From an uncultured Coriobacteriaceae bacterium (GTDB lineage Bacteria > Actinomycetota > Coriobacteriia > Coriobacteriales > Atopobiaceae): 14,268 nt of DNA. Positions 1 through 7,610 of this stretch are shown here, piece by piece. The notes under the pieces were generated by a model. That model was not told where the DNA came from. It made no database searches and saw only the letters and a program-made list of their open reading frames with translations. Location of the stretch: positions 1 to 14,268 of the forward strand of contig URWR01000025.1 of assembly GCA_900551595.1 (NCBI GenBank), written 5' to 3'. The position numbers and the translations under genes are program-made. Within the stretch, counting starts at the first letter, position 1; every line of letters starts with the position of its first letter.

Positions 1-152
1 ATTGTAAGATCAATCAGGCATTTTCTCTCCCAAAACAAGGAACACTTCTTCGTCATTCCCATTTTTATGTACGTTTAACTGTAGAATTATTATAAATTAA
101 ATAAGGATTATTTGAACAAAATGTTTAATTTGCTGTTTTTCCGCCAACCCCC

Positions 153-181
153 TTGAAATCAAACAAAAAATAAATTATAAT
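153..181 (+). promoter_or_regulatory. sigma70-type promoter of the YheO-like gene
   Basis: TTGAAA at 153-158 and a perfect TATAAT at 176-181 are separated by exactly 17 bp, the consensus layout of a housekeeping-sigma promoter. Transcription would start near 188, leaving a leader of about 45 nt before the ATG at 232. The surrounding 60-215 stretch is very AT-rich, which favours promoter function but also raises the chance of matches by accident. No gene is visible in 1-231. Confidence 0.72.
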
Positions 182-231
182 AAAAAACAATTAGTAAGAA
201 CTAAAGAAAAAAATAAAAGGGGCCGGCTGTT

Positions 232-621
232 ATGCAGGAACAGGAAAAAGCGTTCTCTTCAAATTCTTCATATGAATCTTCCGAAGATCAGGAGCCCATG
301 ATCCCCATCAAAAAGGTGCTTGATCTTCTGGAAGCCCATCTGGGCGCTACAAGCGAAATTGTCTATCACGACCTGACGCGTCCTTATGAACATACCATCG
401 TCGACATCCGAAACGGCTATATCACCGGACGTTCCGTGGGAGGCTGCGGAAGCAACCTCGGCCTTGAAATTATCCGCGGCACCAAGCACAACGGCGACGA
501 ATTCAACTATATCACCCATGCCAGAACAGGGCGCAGCCTGCGTTCCTCCTCCATTGCAGAAAGCGTAGAAGTTCGCTTTGTTGGGAAAGCGCCTTCATTG
601 AGACCGCAAAGAAACACATAG
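232..621 (+). CDS. YheO-like PAS_6 transcriptional regulator, 3'-truncated
   Basis: The first about 108 residues look like the PAS-type sensor domain of the YheO family (PAS_6), whose E. coli member has this domain followed by a C-terminal helix-turn-helix. Recognisable parts are the helix VLDLLEAHLG (29-38), the strand SEIVYHDLT (41-49), IRNGYITGR (59-67) and the stretch THARTGRSLRSSSI (95-108), which matches the family pattern of Thr, basic residue, Gly, then Leu-basic-Ser-Ser. From about residue 109 (position 556) the frame is simply the antisense of a helicase gene, so the last 21 residues are not part of the family and the whole DNA-binding half is missing. The family is usually about 220-240 aa. 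The ATG is supported by AAAAGGGG at 215-222, 9 nt upstream, and by the promoter at 153-181. As it stands it could not act as a DNA-binding regulator. The family identification is from memory of motif layout. Confidence 0.62.
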   Translation: MQEQEKAFSSNSSYESSEDQEPMIPIKKVLDLLEAHLGATSEIVYHDLTRPYEHTIVDIRNGYITGRSVGGCGSNLGLEIIRGTKHNGDEFNYITHARTGRSLRSSSIAESVEVRFVGKAPSLRPQRNT

Positions 622-2315
622 GGAAACTCAAGCCCTTTAGCAGCATGAACGGTCATAAAACGGACGCGATCTCCACTATCGGCGGTATCAGCATTAGAAA
701 GCAGAGCAATATGAGACAGGTACCTATCCAAGGTAGCCTCTTCACCGCAGCTCGTTTCATACTCATAGATCGACTGGCGCAACTCTGCAAGATTATCGAG
801 TCGCTCCTGACTACCCTCTGTACGAAGGGCCTTTTCGTATCCACTTTCATCCAAAAGCCCCGCTAAAAGCTCTGATATAGATAACGTTACTGCTGCCATA
901 GCATATTTATCAATGAGGCCCACAAAGGCTCGCGCATCAGTGCTCTTAAAAAGAGGATCTTCCAGCGATAAACGCAATGCCTCTAAAAGTGAGCAGTCCT
1001 GCCCTTGTGCAAATTCTCTAAGAAAGTGCATGCGTTGCTCACCGATATTTCTTTTAGGAACGTTGGCAATGCGCATAAACGAGAGGTCGTCCTGATACGC
1101 CACCATTCTGAGATACGCCAATGCATTGCGCACTTCAACACGTTCAAAAAATTGCGCTCCGCTATAGATACGATACGGAACATTTTTCTGGATAAACGCA
1201 GCTTCTATAGGTCGCGTTATGTAGTGAGCACGATAGAGCACACAAATATCTCGCCAAGGAACACCGGCAGCGTTGAGTTCGCAGCACTGGTTTGCAATCC
1301 ACACCCCCTCTTGATTTGCATCTTTTGCATACTTCACAAGAGGACGTAATCCCTCATCACAAGCGGACTGCAGCTCTTTATCAATACGCATAGTATTTTT
1401 TGCAATGAGCGAGTTAGCCACAGACAGTATTTGAGGAGTAGAACGATAATTCTTATTAAGAAGAATGGTTGTAGTGCCTGGATGGCGAGCTGGAAAATCG
1501 AGCAGAAACTTTACATCGGCACCGCGCCAGGAATAAATGGTTTGATCGGGATCGCCAACCACAAACAGATTGTGATGTAGGCCGCTTAAGACATCCATCA
1601 ATTCATATTGCAAAGCATCAATATCCTGAAACTCATCAATCATGATGTATTCGAGACGTTGCTGCCATTTTTTCTTAATTTCAGGCTCTCGTTCAAAAAT
1701 AAAAAGCGTAAGTTTGATGAGGTCGTTGTAGTCCAATCCGAAGCACTTGCGCTCTTGGTACAAATATCCCCAAAAAATAATGTCCTCTGGATCAGACGCC
1801 TGTTCATAGCGGGCGCGAAGTTCTTCCAGAGATAGTTCTACAAAAACCCGATAGTAAGTTGGGTCGCGCAAAAGTTTACGAATTTCAATCATGTCACGCG
1901 CTTGAGAATACGTCATATCTCTGAGGGTTAATCCGCGCTCGGCGTACACAATACCCAACATAGCATCTACATCGGAATTGTCGAGCACTAAAAAACTCTT
2001 TGGATATGAGATGGCGTGAGAGTCTTCCTGCAGCACAGATACACAAAATCCGTGAAACGTATTTACATAACCCGTATCGTTATCACCGATGAGGTTATGA
2101 ATTCGCTGGCGCATTTCTGCTGCACTTTTATTGGTAAACGTGACACAAAGAATATTTCTGGGAAGGATACCGAGCTCATTTACAAGATAGGCAAAGCGAT
2201 AAGAAAGACATCTCGTTTTACCGGAACCAGCACCAGCTACAACACGTACATAACCTTCAGTGGTGGTAACCGCACGTTTTTGCTCCTCGTTTAAACCTTC
2301 AAGAAGATCGCTCAT
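507..2315 (-). CDS. UvrD/PcrA-type ATP-dependent DNA helicase, 3'-truncated
   Basis: Superfamily 1A 3'-5' DNA helicase of the kind used in repair and replication restart. Visible motifs in order: Q-motif LNEEQKRAV (8-16), Walker A AGAGSGKT (27-34), motif Ia TFTNKSAAEM (59-68), Walker B DEFQD (227-231), motif III GDPDQTIYSWRGA (254-266), motif IV NYRS (289-292) and motif V VHAAKGLEFP (556-565). Homology runs to EEERRL (589-594), where the family continues with motif VI (Y-V-x-x-T-R-A-x). Here it is followed by eight unrelated residues and a stop that lies inside the antiparallel YheO-like gene. Motif VI carries an arginine that contacts ATP, so this product should not be an active helicase. 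The ATG at 2313-2315 has GGGAGG about 5 nt upstream. Related helicases are usually longer than 700 aa, so at least a hundred residues are missing. The body of the gene is intact, with no internal frameshift. Confidence 0.85.
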   Translation of the reverse strand: MSDLLEGLNEEQKRAVTTTEGYVRVVAGAGSGKTRCLSYRFAYLVNELGILPRNILCVTFTNKSAAEMRQRIHNLIGDNDTGYVNTFHGFCVSVLQEDSHAISYPKSFLVLDNSDVDAMLGIVYAERGLTLRDMTYSQARDMIEIRKLLRDPTYYRVFVELSLEELRARYEQASDPEDIIFWGYLYQERKCFGLDYNDLIKLTLFIFEREPEIKKKWQQRLEYIMIDEFQDIDALQYELMDVLSGLHHNLFVVGDPDQTIYSWRGADVKFLLDFPARHPGTTTILLNKNYRSTPQILSVANSLIAKNTMRIDKELQSACDEGLRPLVKYAKDANQEGVWIANQCCELNAAGVPWRDICVLYRAHYITRPIEAAFIQKNVPYRIYSGAQFFERVEVRNALAYLRMVAYQDDLSFMRIANVPKRNIGEQRMHFLREFAQGQDCSLLEALRLSLEDPLFKSTDARAFVGLIDKYAMAAVTLSISELLAGLLDESGYEKALRTEGSQERLDNLAELRQSIYEYETSCGEEATLDRYLSHIALLSNADTADSGDRVRFMTVHAAKGLEFPYVFLCGLNEGAFPTKRTSTLSAMEEERRLRPVLAWVI

Positions 2316-2318
2316 ACA

Positions 2319-2360
2319 CCCTCCCTTCGCTCACTATAACTATAGCGAACGGAGAGAGGG
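2319..2360 (-). promoter_or_regulatory. imperfect hairpin covering the helicase ribosome binding site
   Basis: TTCGC (2326-2330) pairs perfectly with GCGAA (2345-2349). Flanking pyrimidine-rich (2319-2325) and purine-rich (2350-2360) runs can extend the stem with bulges. On the minus strand the 3' arm contains the GGGAGG ribosome binding site of the helicase gene, and no T-run follows, so this is more like a translation-masking structure than a terminator. It fills most of the 81-bp gap between the deacetylase stop and the helicase start. Whether it folds in vivo cannot be told from sequence. Confidence 0.35.
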
Positions 2361-2396
2361 TTAGGAACATGTGTTCTATATCTTTACCGATATACC

Positions 2397-3338
2397 CTAA
2401 TTATTTACATTGTGATGATCGACCATAGATTCACGCGTCAGTGCTTCAAGCGTATATCCCTGACCTTGGAAATATTCGATAATGCTAGGAAGTGCCTCTA
2501 CGGTTGAAGTTTTAGCTGAAGCATCATGAGCCAGAAATACAAGATTTTCCTCTGAAAACTGCTGAGACTCCGCAATGGCCTCTTCTGTTGTAACGGTTGC
2601 GCCATCGCCACAATCGCTATTCCAGTCCCAATACTGGTATCCACGATCCTGAACAGCCTGAGCAAGCGTTGTCATAATGCCTGAACAATAATTTGCCGAA
2701 ATTGTATTTGAAGACCCGCCAGGGAAACGTATAAATAGTGGCACATAACCGATGTACTCACTTACCACTTGTCCAATTTTATCGAGGTCTTCAAAGTACG
2801 TTTCTTCAGATGTATAAATCGAATAGTCGTGCGAATACGAGTGGAGACCCACGGTATGGCCGCGTTCATACTCTTCTGCAATAAGCGGCAGATAATCGGG
2901 GAATTGGTTTGTCACAAAAAACGTTGCTTTAGCTCCGTACGTATCCAATATGGAAAGAATGTCTTCGGTATTAGCTGAAGGACCATCATCAAAGGTGAGA
3001 TAAAGCGTCTTTTTGCCGTTGCTCTCATAGTTCCAATCCGTACGAGAGGGATCGACAGCAAACTCTTTATCACGTGGATCGGGTGGCTCAATAACATCTG
3101 ACACATCAGGAATACCTGGCATGGAGTCAGCAACTCCAGAAACCATAGGTGTAAGAATCCCAGACTTAGTCACAGCTATACCAGCTGCTGTTAACGCAAC
3201 AACACCAGCGCCGGCAAGCGCTGCACGGCGCGTAAGAGCACGCTTTCGTATCTGTAAACGTTTGTGATAGGCTCCTGGAGTAGCTCGTGAATAAGCCGCA
3301 TAGCCATTAGCAGGACCATACATGGACCGCTTTTTCAT
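2397..3338 (-). CDS. membrane-anchored polysaccharide deacetylase (NodB/CE4 domain)
   Basis: Carbohydrate esterase family 4 enzyme that removes acetyl groups from amino sugars, probably of peptidoglycan or another surface glycan, outside the cytoplasm. Numbered from the ATG at 3336-3338 (313 aa), the N-terminus is a basic segment of about 38 residues ending in LTRR, then a hydrophobic stretch (about 39-56), then a Pro/Asp-rich linker. NodB motifs follow: TFDDGPS (115-121, catalytic Asp pair), HSYSH (166-170, metal histidines), RFPGG (204-208, where the family usually has R-x-P-Y-G), WDWN (237-240) and AHD (270-272). The open frame extends to a TTG at 3389, but that start has no sensible ribosome site, whereas GAAAGAG lies 5 nt before the ATG. 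The RR plus hydrophobic segment could be a Tat-like signal or an uncleaved anchor; no cleavage site is clear. Divergent from the ligase gene; the truncated helicase gene lies 81 bp downstream. Confidence 0.86.
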   Translation of the reverse strand: MKKRSMYGPANGYAAYSRATPGAYHKRLQIRKRALTRRAALAGAGVVALTAAGIAVTKSGILTPMVSGVADSMPGIPDVSDVIEPPDPRDKEFAVDPSRTDWNYESNGKKTLYLTFDDGPSANTEDILSILDTYGAKATFFVTNQFPDYLPLIAEEYERGHTVGLHSYSHDYSIYTSEETYFEDLDKIGQVVSEYIGYVPLFIRFPGGSSNTISANYCSGIMTTLAQAVQDRGYQYWDWNSDCGDGATVTTEEAIAESQQFSEENLVFLAHDASAKTSTVEALPSIIEYFQGQGYTLEALTRESMVDHHNVNN

Positions 3339-3377
3339 ATTTACTCTTTCAATCCGTTCCAAATACTCTTTAGGTTC

Positions 3378-3395
3378 ACAGGTTAGCAAACCTGT
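3378..3395. promoter_or_regulatory. perfect inverted repeat in divergent intergenic region, candidate operator
   Basis: ACAGGTT (3378-3384) and AACCTGT (3389-3395) form a perfect 7-bp inverted repeat with a 4-nt spacer. It lies between the deacetylase start (3338) and the ligase start (3504), a typical place for a repressor or activator site serving either or both. No regulator gene is adjacent and no convincing -35/-10 pair was found in 3339-3503, so the link to regulation is inferred from position and symmetry only. Confidence 0.35.
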
Positions 3396-3503
3396 TCTAC
3401 CCTATGCTCATCAAAGATAGAGCAAATTCGCCCTTCATCCAAACAAAGAAGCATTATTTCAAGGAAAGCTTTATTCTCTTTATGGAGAGCACAAGGAGGA
3501 TCA

Positions 3504-5144
3504 ATGCCCATTCCCGATATGCTGCGAGCAAATGCTCGTTTATACCCCAATGAGAGCGCTCTTGTTGAGGTTAACCCTGAAGTACGCGAAAGACGCAACC
3601 TTACCTGGAGGGATTACGATCTTATCGAAAGCACTTCAACGTGCGCTTATCGCCGTGAAATAACATGGGAAGTCTTTGATGAAAAGGCGAATCGCTTTGC
3701 CAATCTTTTGATCTCTCGAGGAGTTGGTAAAGGTGATAAGGTCGCTATCTTGTTGATGAATGGAATCGAGTGGATTCCAATCTATTTTGGCATTCTTAAG
3801 AGTGGTGCAGTTGTTGTACCACTTAATTTTCGTTATACCGCTGCCGAAATTGAATTCTGTCTCAACGAGGCAGATGTGGATGTTCTTGTTTTTGGTCCAG
3901 AATTCACCGGCAGAATTGAAAATATAGAGCCTGCCGTGAGCCGCGGTCGTCTTCTGCTCTATGTTGGTGAAGATTGCCCTACGTTTGCAGAAAATTATCA
4001 CCTTCTCACCGCTCTGTGTGCAAGCACTGACCCGCACATTCCTTTGAGCGAAGATGAAGATGCAGCTATTTACTTTTCAAGTGGTACGACAGGCTTCCCT
4101 AAGGCGATTTTGCATGCCCATCGTTCGCTTACGCAGGCTGCTGAAATGGAGCAGCATCACCACAGTCAAACACATGAAGATGTCTTTCTCTGCATTCCGC
4201 CGCTCTATCACACAGGTGCCTTTATGCACTGGTTGGGAAGCCTCTTTGTTGGCGGCAAGGCAGTGCTGTTGCGCGGCGTAAAACCTCAAACAATCCTCAG
4301 CACTATATCCGACGAAAAATGTACGATTGTTTGGCTGCTGGTGCCCTGGGCACAAGATGTATTGCTTGCAATTGAAAATAAAGATGTTGATCTGGCAGAT
4401 TACCAACTGAGCCAGTGGCGTCTCATGCACATAGGCGCACAACCTGTTCCTAAAAGTCTCGTTCGCCGTTGGATGCACATCTTTCCTCATCACCAATACG
4501 ACACCAATTATGGCCTTTCGGAATCAACGGGGCCTGGCTGCGTCCATTTGGGTGTCGATAATATCGACCATGTTGGCGCCATCGGTATCCCCGGCTGGCA
4601 TTGGAAGGTTCGCATCGTAGATGAAAATGGGAAAGATGTTGAGGAAGGCACAGTTGGAGAACTTGCAGTAAACGGGCCGGGCGTCATGCGTTGTTACTAC
4701 AACAACCCAGAGGCAACGGCTGAGGTTCTTCATGATGGATGGCTCTTTACGGGCGACATGGCCCGTCGCGATGAAGATGGATTTATCTGGCTTGTCGACC
4801 GTAAGAAAGACGTCATTATTTCAGGCGGAGAAAACCTCTATCCTGTTCAGATCGAAGACTATCTTGCAGCGCATCCTGCAATTAAAGATGTTGCAGTCAT
4901 TGGTGTACCCGACAATCGCCTTGGTGAGATTGCTTGTGCCATTATTGAACCTAAACCTGAATCTGAAAACACACTTACTGAGGAAGAGATCAACGAATTT
5001 TGTCAGGGTCTACCGAGATACAAGCGTCCGCGCCGCATAATTTTTGCTCCTGTACCTCGCAACCCGACTGGCAAAATCGAAAAACCTGCACTGCGAGCAA
5101 AATATGGAGCTATCGGTCTCGTGGACAGAGAGAATCAAGCCTAG
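3504..5144 (+). CDS. AMP-forming acyl/aryl-acid-CoA ligase (ANL superfamily)
   Basis: Class I adenylate-forming enzyme: carboxylic acid + ATP + CoA gives acyl-CoA + AMP + PPi, possibly run in reverse. Motifs over 546 aa: the P-loop-like YFSSGTTGFPK (190-200), YGLSESTGPG (336-345), LFTGD (414-418), the hinge and lid region DRKKDVIISGGENLYP (432-447) and the C-terminal PTGKIEK (521-527) with the catalytic lysine. An N-terminal extension (about 31-60) before the first conserved block TWEVFDEKANRFANLL is a feature I associate with this subfamily in anaerobes. The ATG has AAGGAGGA at 3493-3500, a rather close 3-nt spacing, but the family usually starts with this IPDML context. It is 33 nt ahead of iorA on the same strand, so the substrate is probably an aryl-acetate or similar product of IorAB. 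A plain fatty or short-chain acid ligase cannot be excluded. Confidence 0.85.
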   Translation: MPIPDMLRANARLYPNESALVEVNPEVRERRNLTWRDYDLIESTSTCAYRREITWEVFDEKANRFANLLISRGVGKGDKVAILLMNGIEWIPIYFGILKSGAVVVPLNFRYTAAEIEFCLNEADVDVLVFGPEFTGRIENIEPAVSRGRLLLYVGEDCPTFAENYHLLTALCASTDPHIPLSEDEDAAIYFSSGTTGFPKAILHAHRSLTQAAEMEQHHHSQTHEDVFLCIPPLYHTGAFMHWLGSLFVGGKAVLLRGVKPQTILSTISDEKCTIVWLLVPWAQDVLLAIENKDVDLADYQLSQWRLMHIGAQPVPKSLVRRWMHIFPHHQYDTNYGLSESTGPGCVHLGVDNIDHVGAIGIPGWHWKVRIVDENGKDVEEGTVGELAVNGPGVMRCYYNNPEATAEVLHDGWLFTGDMARRDEDGFIWLVDRKKDVIISGGENLYPVQIEDYLAAHPAIKDVAVIGVPDNRLGEIACAIIEPKPESENTLTEEEINEFCQGLPRYKRPRRIIFAPVPRNPTGKIEKPALRAKYGAIGLVDRENQA

Positions 5145-5177
5145 AACTTACTTGAGGTCTTTAAGGGAGGAGATAAC

Positions 5178-6953
5178 GTGGATATGGAGCTGCTTTCCGG
5201 CAACGAAGCCATAGCGGAAGGCGTATGGGAAGCTGGGTGTTCTATTGGAGTGGGATATCCAGGTACGCCATCTACCGAAACGCTTGAAGCACTTGTTCAT
5301 CACAATGAAGTGCATTGTGAATGGGCACCAAATGAAAAGGTTGCCCTTGAAGTTGGCATAGGCGCCGCCATAGGTGGCGTACGCGCTCTTGTAACTATGA
5401 AACATGTTGGCGTTAATGTTGCCGCCGATCCACTTATGTCGGTCTGTAATACAGGCGTAAATGGAGGCCTTGTTATTCTCGCTGCCGACGACCCCTCCTG
5501 CTATTCCTCTCAAAATGAGCAGGACTCTCGTTTCTACGCTGATTTTGCTCGCATTCCTTGCTTGGAGCCTTCCGATTCTCAGGAAGCATATGAACTTGCA
5601 CGTCAGTCATTCGATCTTTCTGAGCGCTTCGATGTACCCGTAATGCTTCATGAGACCATGCGTATCGCTCACACGCGTACGGTCACACGATGTGAAGGCG
5701 TGCGCCATGCAGCTGATCCTCGCGCTTTCGAAAATGACATCAAAAAGTATGTCATGATGCCCGCCAATGCAGTTACACGCCGTTCAGTTGCAGACGAACG
5801 CACTGATAAGCTCATTGAGTTTGCCGAGACAACCGATCTTAACCAAGAAGAGATGCGCGATACCTCCATTGGTATTATCTGTGCTGGCGCTGTCTATCAA
5901 CATGTCCGCGAAGCACTTCCCCAGGCCTCTACCTTAAAGCTTGGACTGACCTGGCCTTTACCACCCGAGCGCATTCGCGCTTTTGCTCAAAAAGTTGATG
6001 CGTGTTATGTCGTTGAGGAAGCTAGCGAGTATCTCGCCCTTCGGGTACGCGCCATGGGCGTTAAACTGTCTGAGCCTCCAGCACATCCTCTCCCCCGAGG
6101 CGGCGAACTTAAACCCTCTGTTATTCGCTCTGCCTTTGGAGAAGAAGCGCTTCCTTCTGCTCCCGTTGAGCAGGATTTGCCCCCTCGCCCACCTGCATTT
6201 TGCCCTGGCTGCCCCCATCGTCTGGTCTTCTGTGAGCTACGTCGCATGAAGGCCATCGTTATGGGCGACATTGGCTGCTATACCCTTGGTGCTGTCGCTC
6301 CTTATGGTGCTGAGCACGCCGTTATTGATATGGGTGCTTCACTCTCCATGGCTCATGGCATGGAGCTTGCCGGCACACCTGAACGCGAGGGCCGTCCTGT
6401 TGTGGGAGTAATTGGCGATTCAACCTTTGCTCATTCAGGCATAACAAGCCTGCTTGGAACTGTCTATAACGGTGGAACAGGTACCCTCTGCATCTTGGAC
6501 AACCGCACCACTGCTATGACTGGTACACAAGGCAATCCCGTTAATGGCGTAACACTGAGCGATTCCACACGCGGTAAAAGCGCACTGGACAATCCCTCTG
6601 GGGTCGCTCTTAACCTGGAAGCTCTTTGCCGCGCGATGGGCATCTCTGATGTTGCTACCGTGGATGCACAGGATCTCAAAGCCGTACGGTCTGCCCTCAA
6701 AGAAGCCACAAGCCATCCAGAACGCCTGAGTGTCATCGTATTTAAGGCGCCTTGTCGTCTCATTGATCGCTCTACTGAAAAGCCTCCGACCATTCACGAT
6801 TGTCGTGCCTGCGGCGTATGTATCCAGATTGGATGCCCCGCCCTCGGACGCGATGCGGAAGGACACGCAACCATTGATCCGACCATGTGCGTAGGCTGCG
6901 ACCAATGTATTCAATCATGCCCATTTGGCTGCATTCAGAAGGACGGTGAGTAA
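5178..6953 (+). CDS. iorA: indolepyruvate:ferredoxin oxidoreductase, alpha subunit
   Basis: Large subunit of the cytoplasmic, oxygen-sensitive enzyme that decarboxylates indolepyruvate, phenylpyruvate or hydroxyphenylpyruvate with CoA to the aryl-acetyl-CoA, passing electrons to ferredoxin. The N-terminal half has the pyrimidine-type domain signature GNEAIAEG..GYPGTPSTE (8-34). RPPAFCPGCPHR (337-348) opens the thiamine diphosphate half, which has GDSTFAHSG (413-421) and DNRTTAMTG (441-449). The C-terminus is a two-cluster ferredoxin domain: Cys 542, 545, 548, 553 and Cys 571, 574, 577, 581, with an extra Cys 585. The CX2CX2CX4C spacing of the first group is typical of IorA. Length (591 aa) fits the family. 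The GTG at 5178 is preferred over the ATG at 5184 because GGGAGGAG (5165-5172) is then 5 nt away. Two nucleotides separate its stop from iorB. Confidence 0.95.
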   Translation: MDMELLSGNEAIAEGVWEAGCSIGVGYPGTPSTETLEALVHHNEVHCEWAPNEKVALEVGIGAAIGGVRALVTMKHVGVNVAADPLMSVCNTGVNGGLVILAADDPSCYSSQNEQDSRFYADFARIPCLEPSDSQEAYELARQSFDLSERFDVPVMLHETMRIAHTRTVTRCEGVRHAADPRAFENDIKKYVMMPANAVTRRSVADERTDKLIEFAETTDLNQEEMRDTSIGIICAGAVYQHVREALPQASTLKLGLTWPLPPERIRAFAQKVDACYVVEEASEYLALRVRAMGVKLSEPPAHPLPRGGELKPSVIRSAFGEEALPSAPVEQDLPPRPPAFCPGCPHRLVFCELRRMKAIVMGDIGCYTLGAVAPYGAEHAVIDMGASLSMAHGMELAGTPEREGRPVVGVIGDSTFAHSGITSLLGTVYNGGTGTLCILDNRTTAMTGTQGNPVNGVTLSDSTRGKSALDNPSGVALNLEALCRAMGISDVATVDAQDLKAVRSALKEATSHPERLSVIVFKAPCRLIDRSTEKPPTIHDCRACGVCIQIGCPALGRDAEGHATIDPTMCVGCDQCIQSCPFGCIQKDGE

Positions 6954-6955
6954 TC

Positions 6956-7540
6956 ATGACCGATTCCTCTACTCGTACCATCCTCTTGGTAGGCGTGGGC
7001 GGACAAGGAACCATTCTTGCGGGTAATCTGCTTGCAATGGCAGCAACTGAATCTGGTCTCGACGTTAAAGTCTCCGAAATCCACGGCATGTCACAGCGAG
7101 GCGGTTCTGTTTCTACTGTCATTCGTATGGGCGAACATGTCTCTACCATGGTCTGCGATCCAGGAATGGCCGATGTGATTGTTGCATTTGAAGCTGTAGA
7201 GGCACTACGAGCTCATCATTACCTCGCAGAAGGTGGCAGGCTATTTGTTAATGATGAGCAGATTACTCCAGTATCAGTAAACATCGGTTCGTTCTCAATG
7301 CCCGACAATGTTGAGAAACGACTTGAAACAATGAATGCCACCCTTATCAATGCTGGCAAAATTGCCCGTGATCTCGGTTCGCCTCGCTCAACGAATGTTG
7401 TGCTTGTTGGCGCTCTCTCCACTGCTTTGCCCTTCCCTCTAGACGTCTGGGAAGATGCAATCAAACGTCGCGTTCCGCCTAAAACCATCGAGGCAAACTT
7501 GGCAGCATTCCATGCAGGCCGCAAGGCAGCACAAGCCTAA
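6956..7540 (+). CDS. iorB: indolepyruvate:ferredoxin oxidoreductase, beta subunit
   Basis: Small (gamma-type) subunit of the same ketoacid oxidoreductase, 194 aa, the normal size. It shows the family signatures LLVGVGGQGTILAGNLLA (10-27) and EIHGMSQRGGSVSTVIR (41-57). It probably helps bind CoA and completes the active site with IorA. The ATG is 2 nt after the iorA stop with GGTGAG upstream, so translation is likely coupled and gives equal subunit amounts. An intrinsic terminator follows 20 nt after the stop, marking this as the last gene of the ligase-iorA-iorB operon. Confidence 0.94.
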   Translation: MTDSSTRTILLVGVGGQGTILAGNLLAMAATESGLDVKVSEIHGMSQRGGSVSTVIRMGEHVSTMVCDPGMADVIVAFEAVEALRAHHYLAEGGRLFVNDEQITPVSVNIGSFSMPDNVEKRLETMNATLINAGKIARDLGSPRSTNVVLVGALSTALPFPLDVWEDAIKRRVPPKTIEANLAAFHAGRKAAQA

Positions 7541-7560
7541 GCTGTTTTACATACATTCTT

Positions 7561-7593
7561 AAGCGGATAAGCACGGATCTTATCCGCTTTTTT
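7561..7593 (+). terminator. intrinsic terminator of the ligase-iorAB operon
   Basis: Perfect 11-bp stem: AAGCGGATAAG (7561-7571) and CTTATCCGCTT (7579-7589), 7-nt loop, with a run of T ending at 7593. It follows the iorB stop by 20 nt and precedes the GNAT ribosome site, so the acetyltransferase must have its own promoter or rely on read-through. Confidence 0.9.
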
Positions 7594-7610
7594 CTTAAAG
7601 GAGATCCAAT

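Noticed and set aside
112..128. Imperfect palindrome TTGAAC-N5-GTTTAA upstream of the YheO-like promoter
   Set aside because: One mismatch and six-base arms in a very AT-rich stretch; easily due to chance.
1005..1349. 114-residue plus-strand frame opposite the helicase
   Set aside because: Antisense of a conserved helicase frame; composition looks random.
3339..3389. 17-residue N-terminal extension of the deacetylase from a TTG
   Set aside because: No ribosome site at proper distance, and it overlaps the intergenic inverted repeat.
5958..6271. Long antisense and alternate-frame open frames inside iorA
   Set aside because: Shadows of the strong iorA coding frame; no recognisable protein and no ribosome site.
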